Source: Larix sibirica
Lineage: Eukaryota; Streptophyta; Pinopsida; Pinales; Pinaceae
Reading direction: 5' to 3'
Length of the DNA: 14,908 nt
Assembly: GCA_004151065.3 (NCBI GenBank)
Contig: NWUY0300108725.1
Coordinates: 17,594-32,501 of the forward strand
Shown: positions 1 through 9,498 of the stretch, piece by piece
How positions within the stretch are numbered: the first letter of the stretch is position 1
How the letters are laid out: each line of letters starts with the position of its first letter
Notes under the pieces: model-generated
Databases searched by the model: none
What the model was told of the DNA's origin: nothing
The model's input: only the letters and a program-made list of their open reading frames with translations
Made by a program: the position numbers and the translations under genes

Positions 1-248
1 CATCCACCATGCCATTAGTAATTTTTCTAGAGATAAACAATACCATGGAACACCCAATACCATCTGCCATTCTACTACTCGCTTTTCTAGAGATAAACAA
101 TACCATGGCCAACACCACGGGTCATCCAATACCATCCACTGAAATATATCCCCTTTTTAATTAAATGGCACCTTAATATTATTACAATTTTAGGCCTAAG
201 TGTCATCCAATAACCCCCTAGCATGATCACCTGGAAAGAGACATCATA
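1..248 (-). repeat. 3' LTR, first 248 bp (partial, continues beyond window)
   Basis: This is homologous to 2949-3183 of the 5' LTR. It includes the 60-bp tandem units, the shared segment ggcctaagtg, and the end ggaaagagacatcata against ggaaagggacgtcaca. It differs from the other LTR by a 12-base insertion near 109-120 and a 14-base insertion near 218-231. Its element-sense start is TATGATGTC rather than TGTGACGTC. These differences suggest an old insertion. Confidence 0.85.
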
Positions 249-264
249 GTCCTCCCTTCCCAAG
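249..264 (-). other. Polypurine tract (plus-strand priming site)
   Basis: In element sense the sequence is CTTGGGAAGGGAGGAC, almost all purine, and it lies directly against the first base of the 3' LTR. This is where plus-strand DNA synthesis is primed in LTR retrotransposons, and it fixes both the element's orientation and the LTR boundary. Confidence 0.8.
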
Positions 265-317
265 ATTGCTTTCCCTCAAGCAATGCCTCCACACCCTGTC
301 GACCCTATGAATGAACT

Positions 318-831
318 GGACTGAAACTGAAAATGATACCAGGGTCCCAAACCACCTGAGAAGAGGTGAAGCATCCTCTACTCGATATGTGATCCGATAA
401 GGTACTACCATAGGAATCCTTCTACCTACTATTGATAAGTAGAGCATCTCGGTGCTGCAACAACTCACTCAACCCCTCAACTAACTACTCCATTATGGAC
501 CCAAACTCATGAAAGCAAGAATTGGTTCTCGTCTCTATGATAGCTATTGAACTGTCTAATACTAAAATCCCCAATACCAAGTAAATCTCAGAAAGAGACC
601 ACCATGTTGACATTGCGGCACTCTAATCATAACTATTAGAATTCCATGCCCCATCTGCTTCCTCCTCTCCTGGAACTTCAAGCTACAATTCTTGTAAGAG
701 CTATTCGAATCCATTTGTCAATTGTAAAGTCACCAGGGTCCCACACTAGCCTGTATGATGTGAAACATCCTCTACCCATAGCATTGATCTGCCAGGTTCT
801 AACACAATAATCCATCTGACTATCCTTGATG
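318..831 (-). repeat. Duplicated protein module (KDS ... RGCFTS ... VWDPG) in the element
   Basis: Two diverged copies of one coding segment lie about 394 bp apart: 731-831 (first in element order) and 338-425 (second). At protein level both read KDS, about 13-14 residues, RGCFTS, three residues, then VWDPG. At DNA level the clearest shared stretch starts accagggtccca in plus orientation. The first copy is in the main reading frame. The second needs a frame change, so it is decayed. Similarity may continue upstream of KDS as a leucine-rich stretch. I do not recognise the module. Confidence 0.65.
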
Positions 832-2330
832 AGCGAAGCAATCATAAGCTGTACAAACTCAGTCATCTCCTTGATCCTAGGTAACCTCAAGTTAATGGTA
901 TGCTCAATGAATCTGTCAGGAGGTATTCCTGGAGGAAACACTCCTAAGCTCCATTGTACACCATTGTGTGTCTGTGTACCCTCCTTTATACTACTGCATA
1001 CAATTGTAACCTCATGTGCCATCCGGTATCATGTATGCACTACTATATCCAACACTTCATTGAATTCAACTTAGCCTATATCCCAATGTGTCTCCATATC
1101 TATCATATACCTATCCACCCAATCTATGGATGCATATAATCCCATGTTGGATGGACCACATGGAATGTTCTCAACTTCCTCCTCTGTGGCTACGCCTCTA
1201 TCCGACAAAGATGGATCATGATCCTCATAATGAAAAACAAGCACCTGGTTAAACTCCTCTATGTGAAATCTCTCCTCGGGCACCTGTAACTCCAAATGTT
1301 CCTCGTGTGAAAAAGTCACAAGAGGATCCTCCCTCAAACCATGAGTTCCACTCATGCCCTTACATGTCACTGCTGTCAAAGATGGTGGAGTCTCAATTGT
1401 TATCAATTAGGAAGAATGTGCCAAGCACAGCTGATAATGAAGCTCCTCAACCTTCCTTGCCTTATCTTCAACAAACTTAAGAGCAAGGTCCCTATCCATG
1501 AACAACTACAAGTATTCAAACTTCAACTGGTCTAATGCATATTTGATGAGGTGCAATTGGGTACTAGCGACCCCTCCTGCAACTGCCTTGTGCCTCTCAT
1601 CTAATTGGATCTTCCACATAAGATATTCAACAAACTTGTGAGCACCATCTGCTCTCGTTAATACCTACACAATTTGCTCCTCTATAACCAATAATTGACT
1701 CTCCAAATCATGCAATGTAAACTCATCATCATGGTGTGGGATGTCACACAAAGGATCAATTGACTCGTGTGGATTATTATATCCATAGAAGCTCTCATCT
1801 GACACTTCAACCCCTTCATTGTCTTCCTCCTGAGAAACAAAATCATCCTCAAAAGGTAACTCATCCCATGCTAAGTTATCATCCTGCTCAATTTCACCCA
1901 CTCTCAACTTGTCATATATGGATACAATCATGCCCGCATCATCATACATGTCATAAATAGGATGAGATGTGGAATCTATGCCTTCAACATCATACATAGG
2001 GAAAGGAGTTGGCTCCTCCACATCCCTATAGCCATCATAAGTAGGACAAGTTGCTACATCTTCATCTCCTGCTAATTTGGGAGTTGTATCATATGTATAC
2101 TCATCCATTATATTGATGTCATTGTCCTCGTCTGTTATTGTTTGGTCTTCTTCTATGCACAAGTCCTCAGTATGACTAGATGCTTGCTTATTCTCTTGTT
2201 CTTCATGCTCATCTTTCTTTAATTTTTGCCCTATTATTTTAAGATAATCCTCATCCCAATTCTTTGGCCAAGTTTTGTACTTGACTGTGATATTCTCGAA
2301 AATGTATGATTGCAAATGCCTCCTCACCAA
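678..2330 (-). pseudogene. Decayed acidic protein of the non-autonomous element (gag-like position)
   Basis: One minus-strand frame runs for about 551 codons with only five internal stops (at about 1665, 1506, 1407, 1071 and 1029), which is far from random in such AT-rich DNA. The first 220 codons are strongly acidic with many D and E residues, and contain three Pro-x-Tyr-Asp motifs (PTYD, PMYD, PIYD) near residues 95-130. The middle has further acidic stretches, and the end carries the RGCFTS/VWDPG module. A 32-codon leader frame beginning MDMGDRRNPSKE (2478 to 2383) precedes it in another phase, so the original start was probably there and a frameshift separates the two. Position after the primer-binding site suggests a gag-derived structural protein, but there is no zinc knuckle and no match I can name. 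Its function is unknown. Confidence 0.6.
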
Positions 2331-2515
2331 TTGCTAGATATTCCTAATATTGAAGCATGCATAGTTTTTCCAAAATCACAACCTATCTCTGAGCAAACAC
2401 ATTATGTCCCTTGGCCAAGTCATTCAGTATCTTGAGCATACTCTCCTTGGAAGGATTTCTCCTGTCTCCCATATCCATCAATGTCTCATGCAATCACGGG
2501 CTAGTAAAATCACCA

Positions 2516-2527
2516 ACTCTGATACCA
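2516..2527 (-). other. Primer-binding site (initiator tRNA-Met type)
   Basis: Element-sense TGGTATCAGAGT matches the usual plant primer-binding site TGGTATCAGAGC at 11 of 12 positions, complementary to the 3' end of initiator tRNA-Met. It lies three bases inside the LTR end, as expected. Confidence 0.85.
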
Positions 2528-2530
2528 CTT

Positions 2531-3183
2531 TGAATATCTTGAATGAAAAACAATTTTAAAATATCTCATACATAAACAAGAGAAACATCCTTGACATTTT
2601 ATTATGAATGAAGCTCAATTTAGAATCTCTAATGGATGTTAGGGCAGTTGGAACCACACAAGAAACAAAGCAAACATCAGGAATATGCCACAGCTCTTCT
2701 GCTATTAACTAGCCAATTCACAAAATGAAGCTCAAGTAAGGACCTTGGACTGATCCTCCTCCTTGTCTAGCTAGGGTTGATATCTCAACACCAAAACTAA
2801 ACCATAGTGGGTGGAAGGGTTTTTCCAAACCCTAACAAAAACTCTGGACAAACCCCCATACGGTCATAAGAACTCAATATCAAATCAACATATCGCCCAA
2901 TGAGGCATTGCCCCTCTTTTAAATGTTCTCTATACTCCAATACCATGGGACACTCAATACCATCCACCATGCCATTAGTAATTTTTCTAGAGATAAACAA
3001 TACCATGGAACACCCAATACCATACACCATGCTACTGGTCACTTTTCTAGAGATAAAAAATACCATGGGTCATCCAATACCATCCACTGAAATATCTCCC
3101 CTTTTTAATTAAATGATACCTTAATATTATTACAATTTTAGGCCTAAGTGTAATCCAATAACCCCCGGGAAAGGGACGTCACA
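2531..3183 (-). repeat. 5' LTR, complete, 653 bp
   Basis: The LTR begins TGTGACGTC and ends ATTCA in element sense (TG...CA termini). It is bounded on the inner side by the primer-binding site and on the outer side by the point where similarity to the other LTR stops. It contains the 60-bp tandem array at 2941-3090. Open frames through 2797-3112 on both strands come from the repeat unit being a multiple of three without stops; I do not regard them as genes. Confidence 0.85.
2941..3090. repeat. 60-bp tandem repeat inside the LTR (about 2.5 units)
   Basis: Units at 2941-3000 and 3001-3060, plus a half unit at 3061-3090, each start taccatgg and contain ttttctagagataaa. The period is exactly 60. 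The same array is present in the 3' LTR at 1-150, there with a 12-base insertion in the last junction. Each unit holds CCATGG and a ccaatacc block. Such arrays in LTRs often sit in the U3 promoter region, and a regulatory role is possible but not shown. Confidence 0.85.
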
Positions 3184-4657
3184 ATATCAATCCCACAACC
3201 AATTATTCGATATGTTAATAGGGGTTGTTATTGCTCTAAGACCACCCCATTAGCATAGGCATCATGGCATGTAATGACTTATAAACTCCTATGAACTAGT
3301 TTGTAACATTGATGTGAGATAGTTTGTAAGGAAAATAGGAGATTATATCTCATATATTTAATATATTTTCTTTGAAATATTCTTTCTTTTTCTTTTTGTT
3401 CATGTTTATGATTTTTTAATAAATTTAAAAATAAAATCACTAATTGTTTGGCTTTTAGCTTCCAAAAAAAATACTATTAATATTACATTACTTTGTTTAT
3501 TGATCTAAAAGATCTGAAGCAAACATTGAATGGTCAATGGTTTAGATTAAGGGAAAACACTTGAAAAAAAAAAATCTCTTGGTTGTAGAAGTGAAGCTTG
3601 TGGTTGTGGAAGTTGATGACGAGGTAGGGGGATGCGGTTGACAGTGTAAAAGGCCTCATGATAGATCAATCTACTACCACTCACTTTCAAAATGCAGCAT
3701 TGTCATTTTAAGCAGACAAAAAAGATGAACTCTAAGTAGAATGTTGCCATCAAAAGACAAAAGGGAAAGGAAGAGCATTGCAGATGGAGAGCTAAAGAGA
3801 TGGGAACACCTAGTCTTCCAATTGTTTCCAATAAAGTCAATGCTACTTACAAACCCAAGCACACTAATTGTGAATGGTTTCTTTGGTAGAGAACAGAAAG
3901 AATGTTGAATAAAATTCATGTGATGTAATTGGAAATGTTCTAAAGAGCCATACTCCATTTTAATTATGCAATGGCTAAGAAATAAAGACTAATAATATAG
4001 CCATTCAATGCTAGAGTTTTTCATTTGGGTTTCTCTAGGGTAATCTCTATGTTTATTATGTTTAATTGGTGTGTAATTGTGGTTTTTAATTTGCTTGCTT
4101 CTATTCTAGTGGTAATTCATTTTAGCACCCACAAATTTAATACCCAATCGATCCTTTATAGCACTATCTTTGAATAAATTGAATTGCTGATTTGTATCCA
4201 CGATGATATCCCTTTGCTTGAATTATTGGTCGGTATCCACACCCCAATTTTTAGTTTGTTTGAGTTGTTCATGTATGGTTTGCTGTGCATTCTCTTTCAT
4301 AAATTGTAGTTTAGAGACCACATGGTTGTGCTCTATGTAAACCATCAACCATAACCAAAAATAGCATTGTATCCTTTGTATAAAATGAAAGGAACTACCT
4401 ACAACCCAACCCATGCATATTATTAATTACCTACAAAGTGTGGAGTTCTATTATACATTACAAACCATTACACATACCACCAACTCATTCCCAAGTCAGA
4501 CACGTTGATGTTCCTACATTGATCCATGTATGGGCATACAAATTTATGCGTATATGATATCCCATGGATATAGTCATAGCAATGACGAGAAATAACGTGT
4601 TGCATCTTGTTTATTACTTGATTATATAACGAGTGGATAGATGGGTTGTTGATAAAG
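3184..4657. other. AT-rich spacer with no recognised feature
   Basis: About 1.5 kb of low-complexity, AT-rich DNA. The longest open stretches (minus 3674-3958 and minus 4223-4414) show no motif, no domain and no repeat relationship to the rest of the window. I see no tRNA, LTR boundary or terminal inverted repeat here. It is probably ancient, unrecognisable repeat or plain intergenic DNA. Confidence 0.5.
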
Positions 4658-5089
4658 TGTTGGGGTAAAATATTTCAATCAATTGTAATACACCTAATTA
4701 GGATAATAGGGGGTACCTAGGAAGGTACCCAAGGGTATAATGAATGTAATGTGGTCATAATCATGGAATTGTCCCAATATGTAGTTAAAGAAAATAATAT
4801 AACATTGAGAGGTAGTTAGCATCGACCCCTAGGAATATTCATGGGAAAGTATAACTACATGAGTTTCATTGTATTAAGAACTGTAGAAAATTGTATTGTA
4901 CATGCATGACTTGTGGAGTGATTCATTTCATGAGTAATTGATGGTGTTCCCTACATTAAGAGTTATCTATATATCCTTGTGCTCAATCTTGTATGAATGT
5001 ATCTTGTTATTATGAAGTTAAGGGTTATCTTTTATGTTTTATCTAGAGGCCCCCCTACCCTTTAGATTTAATCCTTTGTGGATTCAACA
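4658..5089. repeat. Candidate solo LTR, 432 bp (copia-like ends)
   Basis: The segment opens TGTTGGGG and closes CAACA, giving perfect 5-bp terminal inverted repeats TGTTG/CAACA, a common form for plant copia LTRs. It ends exactly where LINE coding similarity begins (5090). No primer-binding site follows the right end, no polypurine tract precedes the left end, and the 5-base flanks (taaag, gcgag) do not match. It could therefore be a decayed solo LTR or a chance boundary. Orientation is not determined. Confidence 0.4.
4711..4730. repeat. Short hairpin inside the candidate LTR
   Basis: GGGTACC, a six-base loop (taggaa), then GGTACCC: seven-base arms that pair perfectly. It may be a structural or protein-binding site of the LTR, with no further evidence. 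Confidence 0.5.
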
Positions 5090-7260
5090 GCGAGAGGCTC
5101 TTGAAAAAATAAGGAAATCATGGCATACCAAATATGAGGGCTCAACAAGTTTTATTTGGGAATCCAAACTAAATTTGATCAAGTGGGCTCTCAAACAGTG
5201 ACATGCCAAATCCAACTTTATTGAGCTAGAAACAGAGAGGAAAGAGGCATAGCAGAAATTAGCAAAGCTCCAACTCAAAATGGAGACAGAGGGTTGCACA
5301 CTGCAATTGCAAATGCAAAAAAAAAATGCAAAAAACAAGTTTATATGTCTTTTTGTAAGGAAGAGGAGCATTGGAGAATAAAGTTTAGAAGTTTATGGCT
5401 GCGAGTTGGAGATAGGAATACATCCTATTTTCACAAACAAGCAAAATCAAGAAAGCATCAAAACAATGTTTAAGAAATAATGACCATATATGCAGAGAAG
5501 ATCATTGAATTTGAAGGGATCAAGCATGAGGTGTATCAATATTTTAAATTATTTCTCACTTACCAATAGGCAACAAATCCCATTTCAATGGAAAATATGT
5601 TGGACAATATCCCCACAGTTGTAACTTTGTCCAATAATATAATACTCAACAATGAGATGGAAGAATCTAAGGTGATAAATGCCATCTAGGTCCTGGATCC
5701 TTACAAAGTCTCGAGCCTAGATGGATTCTCTATCTATTTTTATAGGTATTGTTGGGACATAATTAAGCATGAATTCTGCAAATGTAACTTAAAGAAAGGA
5801 AAAATAGGAGGCTTCACTAATTCATCCTACCTGGCACTTATTCCAAAGGAGAAAAATCATGCCTCGTTTTCCATATTCAAACCCATATCTCTATGTGATT
5901 CTTTGCATGAAATAATTACCAAAATTTTGGCAAATAAGCTAAAACCTCTCCTCCCCTGAATAATCTTTGAGAACCAAGGAGGATTTATTAAAAATGACAA
6001 ATTCTAGATAATATTATTCCGGTTCAAGAATCCATTCACACCAGCAAGCTCAAAAAGCAAAGAGTCATGATTGTCAAAATGGATATGGAAAATGCATTTG
6101 ACGGGGTATGTCACTCCTTTCTCTTCTCAATTCTCATAAATTTGTGTTTTTTGACAATTTTTTTGGATGGATTAAAGTTTGTATAAGCACGCCCTAGATA
6201 GCAACATTAGTAACCGGTAGACCCATCTCCTTTTTTCAAAGCAGCAGAGGCCTCCTCCCTCTCCTCACTCCTATATATAATTATGGTAGATTCAATGAGA
6301 AGAAAACCGGAATCTGAAAGGCAACATGGCAATCTGCCTGGAATAACAATAGTCAGAGGCACCAAGGAAATCAACCAATTTCAATTTGTTGCCAATACTC
6401 TTCTTCTAGAAGGAGTCTCCTTAATAATAACCTCTAGCTTTAAGAATATTTTAAATAGTTATCTAAATGCCTCGGGAGGAAGTGTCAACAAAAGGAAAAG
6501 CCATGTCCATGGTTGGAACTCTTCACCCCGACACATATCTTCTTTAGCATCCATGTTGGAATTTTCTCACAAAGAAGAGTAGATATATTTCGGAAATTTA
6601 GGAATTCCTATATTCTAGGGCAGATCAAAGGCAACAAATTGGATGAGCATGATTGAAAGGATAAAGAAAAGATTGAACCAATGGGGGAGCCAGTGGCTAA
6701 ACCCTGCAAGATGGGTAGTACAAGTTAAATTTGTGTTGTCCTCTCTTCCTATGTATCAAAGTTTAGTTTTATTAGCACCAACTAGAGTCACAAAGAAAAT
6801 TGAAATGTTACAAAGTTAATTACTACGACAGGGAGGCAAAGCAAACAACAAAAAATTACATCTCATCAACTAGAGAACGATTGTCTCTCCAATGAAATGT
6901 GGTAGTCTCGAAGTCATGGATCTTGCTCTAATGAAAAAGGCTCTTGGAGCTAAGATTATTTGACGTCTTCCCACTGGAAGAGAAGCTTGGTGGAAGACTA
7001 TGCTGCATAAAAAATATTTGCAATTATCTAGAATTTGAAGTATGGATCAAAATGCCAAAGATGTTCCTTGCTCATGTATTTGGAATATATGCAAGATTGC
7101 CATGCATCTAATAAAGGATCATTTATCCTGAATGCCTAGGAATGGGAAAAAAAAAATATGGGAGAATCATATTAATGGGAAACAATCTCTATCCTATGGG
7201 AATGATCTAAGGCCGCTCTAGGGATGGATGGAAAGCAATGGTTATAGCACCTTGGCAAAC
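5090..7260 (+). pseudogene. LINE reverse transcriptase (non-functional)
   Basis: Readable blocks in order are: a pre-RT segment with LRVGDRNTSYFHKQA (5397-5441); SSLDGFSIYFY leading into the palm (about 5710); IPKEKNHASF...KPISLCDS...ILANKLKPLLP (5834-5956); ENQGGFI (about 5970); motif A DMENAFD with the first catalytic Asp (6082-6102); RPISFFQSSRG (about 6218-6250); and the FxDD box, which here reads FVANT (6385-6399), so both catalytic aspartates are lost. Thumb-region blocks follow (YFGNLGIPI about 6588, QWGSQWLNPARWVV about 6680, KALGAKII about 6937). In the intact family this enzyme performs target-primed reverse transcription of the LINE RNA. From 6283 to about 7260 a single frame carries at least eight stops. 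The copy is inactive. Confidence 0.85.
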
Positions 7261-7268
7261 AACTCGAC

Positions 7269-7700
7269 TTGGGACCCGACAGAAGTATGGGAAAGCTGGA
7301 AGATTCTCATCTTCCAAAAATCCACAATCAAAATTGGCTCACATTAGTTAACCTTCTTAAGGGGGAAGCGCCTATAAAATCTATGTTGTACACCATAGGT
7401 TGGGGCCCAAGATGTTTAAAGTATACAATAAAAGAGGGATACATGCTGCAACTTGATGGCACTTGCACTCTCCCTTAGTCAGCTCTCTAGAAAGTGATAT
7501 GGAAAAGTGGAGAACTCCCAAAAATCAAGTTGTTCATATGGACTCTAAGTCATAGAAAAGTCCTTACTACTCAGAATCTTCGAAAGCATGAAATACATGG
7601 ACCATCTCAACGCCCCCTGTGCAAGAAGGATGAAGAAACTTTAAATAATCTCTTATTGGAATGTTAATTCTCGATGAAGGTTTGGCATATTGTTTTTGTA
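7269..7700 (+). pseudogene. LINE ORF2 zf-RVT region remnant
   Basis: The RT frame shifts at about 7260 into a stretch reading LVNLLKGEAPIKS and GWGPRCLKYTIKEGYMLQ (7341-7460). It then shifts again into the zf-RVT block at 7491-7690, which contains VIWKSGELPKIKLFIWTLSHR, PLCKKDEETLNNLLLEC and a stop just before FSMKVWHIVF. This small Cys-containing domain lies between the RT and RNase H in plant L1 ORF2 and in related domesticated sequences. Only some of its Cys residues survive. Its position between RT and RNase H supports one continuous LINE copy. Confidence 0.7.
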
Positions 7701-8129
7701 GGTTTGGAAATTCATCTAGAATCCCAACAAATTGGAAAGAGGCCTTTTAACATGGCGTAAAAAGTATCCAAGAAATTTATTAATAATCCTTTGATGAAGC
7801 AAGTATGACAAGAAATCCCACCATACATATGTTAGAAGATATGGTTAGCATGAAATTTGCTCATCTTCAAGAGCAAGGCAATTAGTGCCAGGGAAATGAC
7901 AACTTTTGCATGGGGTCTAATGGTAGAAACAATCAAAACATGAGGAATTGTGAAGCCTATGAAATCAAATCTAGAAGTTGTAGAAAATATTTGGTTAAGG
8001 AGCATTCTAATGGACTAAGTCCCTACAGCTCATATCCAAAATTCAAAACCTCTCACCAAAGAAAAATCAAGTTGGATACTAAGGATAAAGAAAGAAGAAG
8101 TGCAACAATGGATCAGATATAGGAATCAA

Positions 8130-8660
8130 TTTATTATATTCTTTGATGGAGGCTCTGAAGGAAATCTAGGGGTAGTAGGAGATGGAGGGGTTCTCCTAGA
8201 TCATAGAGGAAGTAAAGGCCAGACTTATTCTTGGGGATTAGGGACTGCTTTGAACAACCATGTTGAAGCCTTAGCTCTTCGGCAGTGATTAAGGCAAGCC
8301 AAAAATAGGGGCATTGGTTGCCTAATCATCATTGAAGATTCTTTGAACATAATTCGAAATTTCATATTTAAGACTAATCTTAAGGATATGACTCTCTCCA
8401 ATATTCTTCAGAGAAACACATGCATGTTGGAGGGTCTAGTGGAGGTTAAAGCATTTCATGTTCTTCTTGAGCTGAACAACAAAGTAAATATCCAAGAAAA
8501 TATTGCTTTCACTTTAAATCAAGGAATCCCGGTTCAAAATGGGGGAGGGGGGAGCCACACACTTAGCTATCCCCTAAGCCTCTTCATGGTGCCCTTCTTT
8601 GCTTCTATTAAGACCAAGGACATGCAAGAATTAATGAGGTTGTATGTATTTCAACTCTAG
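8130..8660 (+). pseudogene. LINE ORF2 RNase H domain (first copy)
   Basis: One frame from 8130 to 8658 shows the RNase H pattern: FFDGGSEGN with the first catalytic Asp (8145-8147), NNHVEALAL with the catalytic Glu (8265-8267), and IIEDSLNIIR where GDS is normal (Asp at 8337-8339). The C-terminal helix region follows, VEVKAFHVLLELNNK (from about 8445) and ENIAFTLNQGIPV. One premature TGA interrupts it at 8286-8288. In plant L1 elements this domain removes RNA from the RNA-DNA hybrid. The carboxylates are retained, so this is the best preserved part of the element, though the stop and the upstream damage make it inactive. Confidence 0.8.
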
Positions 8661-9071
8661 GGTTTTAGAACTGAAACGAAGTAGCACTCCCCACTGGAAT
8701 CTAGTTTGGATTAGCAGAAGAAGTTTCATTTTGTCTCATTCTCTATTGTTGGATGTAAGGGCATTGGGAGTTGATTGGAAGGTGATCCAATCACTAATGC
8801 TAGGGTTTTCCTTTTAGGTGATCATTGAAATGACAAAGGGAACACATTGCTACAGGAACTTGAAGAGTAATATCAACAAGGTAGAATTAATTATAAAGTC
8901 AAAAGGTTCAATGTTTTGGTGTGAGTGCTTATAAGACAATGGAAACGATATGTACACAATCCCTCTCTTCACACAGCATGCAATGGAAAATATCAAAATG
9001 GGCTCAATATGAGCTAGTTACCCAACATAAAAAAAATATATTCTTCCAAGTCTTGTAAAGTCATTTTATTT
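8661..9071 (+). other. Linker between two RNase H remnants
   Basis: No domain is recognised. An A8 run at 9029-9036 (preceded by cccaacat) could be the old 3' tail of the first LINE copy, which would make the second RNase H part of a separate insertion. This is inference from position only. Confidence 0.3.
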
Positions 9072-9484
9072 CTAGGGGTGGCAGGTGCAGGCTGGGGGGT
9101 GATTTTTTCTCTTGAAGGAAAACTGAAGCTTAACTACTTGTGGGGATTGGAAGAAGTTTCCAACAATCAAGCGGAAGCTCTTTCTCCGCTCTTTCTCTTT
9201 GGCAAGGCCTCAAGCATGCATTGTAGAGGAACATAAGTCATAGTTGGTGACTCTATGATAGTCATTCTATATCTAATCAATAAGTAAGCCCCAATAGGTG
9301 CCCCCTTGGTTTGAATAATAAGGATAATAGTGTATTTGATATACAAATTTGCAGAAGTAAAGGTATTTCATGTTTTACAATCTTTAAATCTCCTAGCTAA
9401 TAGAAACGACAACATTGCATGTAACCTTACCTAAGGAAAGTTGGTCACCGAAGGAGTAGTGGAAGGCTACTGTCAAATCCCGTA
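9072..9484 (+). pseudogene. Second RNase H remnant (LINE-derived)
   Basis: Frame 9072-9484 (phase change near the end) reads GVAGAGWGVIFSLEGKLKLN, NNQAEALSP with the catalytic Glu (9174-9176), IVGDSMIVI with the catalytic Asp (9249-9251), then AEVKVFHVLQSLN and NDNIACNL (9351-9430). It aligns block for block with the first RNase H, but the wording differs throughout and the FDG start with the first Asp is missing. It keeps the canonical GDS that the first copy lacks, so it is not a recent duplicate of it. In-frame stops occur near 9231, 9285 and 9432. The last residues, GYCQIP then TAA at 9482-9484, resemble a LINE ORF2 terminus. Confidence 0.7.
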
Positions 9485-9498
9485 AATTGATTTATGTT

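Larger units (their letters stand above)
1..3183 (-). mobile_element. Non-autonomous Ty3/gypsy-like LTR retrotransposon (cut at left edge)
   Basis: Read on the minus strand, the parts are in canonical order: 5' LTR (3183 to 2531), a 3-base spacer, a primer-binding site (2527 to 2516), an internal region with one long decayed acidic frame, a polypurine tract (264 to 249), and the start of the 3' LTR (248 to the window edge). The two LTR copies match closely. Bases 1-60 equal 2961-3020, and over 121-216 versus 3069-3164 I count about four mismatches. The internal region is only about 2.25 kb, and I see no protease, RT, RNase H or integrase signature, so the element must depend on enzymes in trans. 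The gypsy assignment rests on the LTR start TGTGACGTC and the purine-rich pre-LTR segment typical of plant gypsy elements; it is not proven. Target-site duplication cannot be tested because the other end lies outside the window; the right flank is atatc. Confidence 0.8.
5090..8660 (+). mobile_element. 5'-truncated plant L1-type LINE, ORF2 remnant
   Basis: Translation across the three plus frames gives, in the right order, the linker before the RT, the RT palm and thumb, a zf-RVT segment and an RNase H domain, the domain order of plant L1 ORF2. ORF1 and the endonuclease are absent, and the upstream DNA shows neither, so the copy is truncated at 5090 where the candidate LTR ends. Many in-frame stops and several frameshifts (near 5350, 6000, 6180, 6260, 7260 and 7490) show a long-dead insertion. 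Details are in the separate entries. Confidence 0.85.

Noticed and set aside
826-1139. Plus-strand open frames within the element
   Set aside because: They are shadows of the minus-strand acidic frame and have no motifs of their own.
2797-3112. Overlapping open frames on both strands with repeated peptides
   Set aside because: They are produced by the 60-bp tandem repeat (a multiple of three) inside the LTR, not by genes.
3674-3958. Minus open frame of 94 codons
   Set aside because: No motif, no recognisable domain, and no support from context; AT-rich low-complexity surroundings.
5084-5371. Minus open frame of 95 codons
   Set aside because: It is the antisense of the LINE pre-RT segment, which is better explained on the plus strand.
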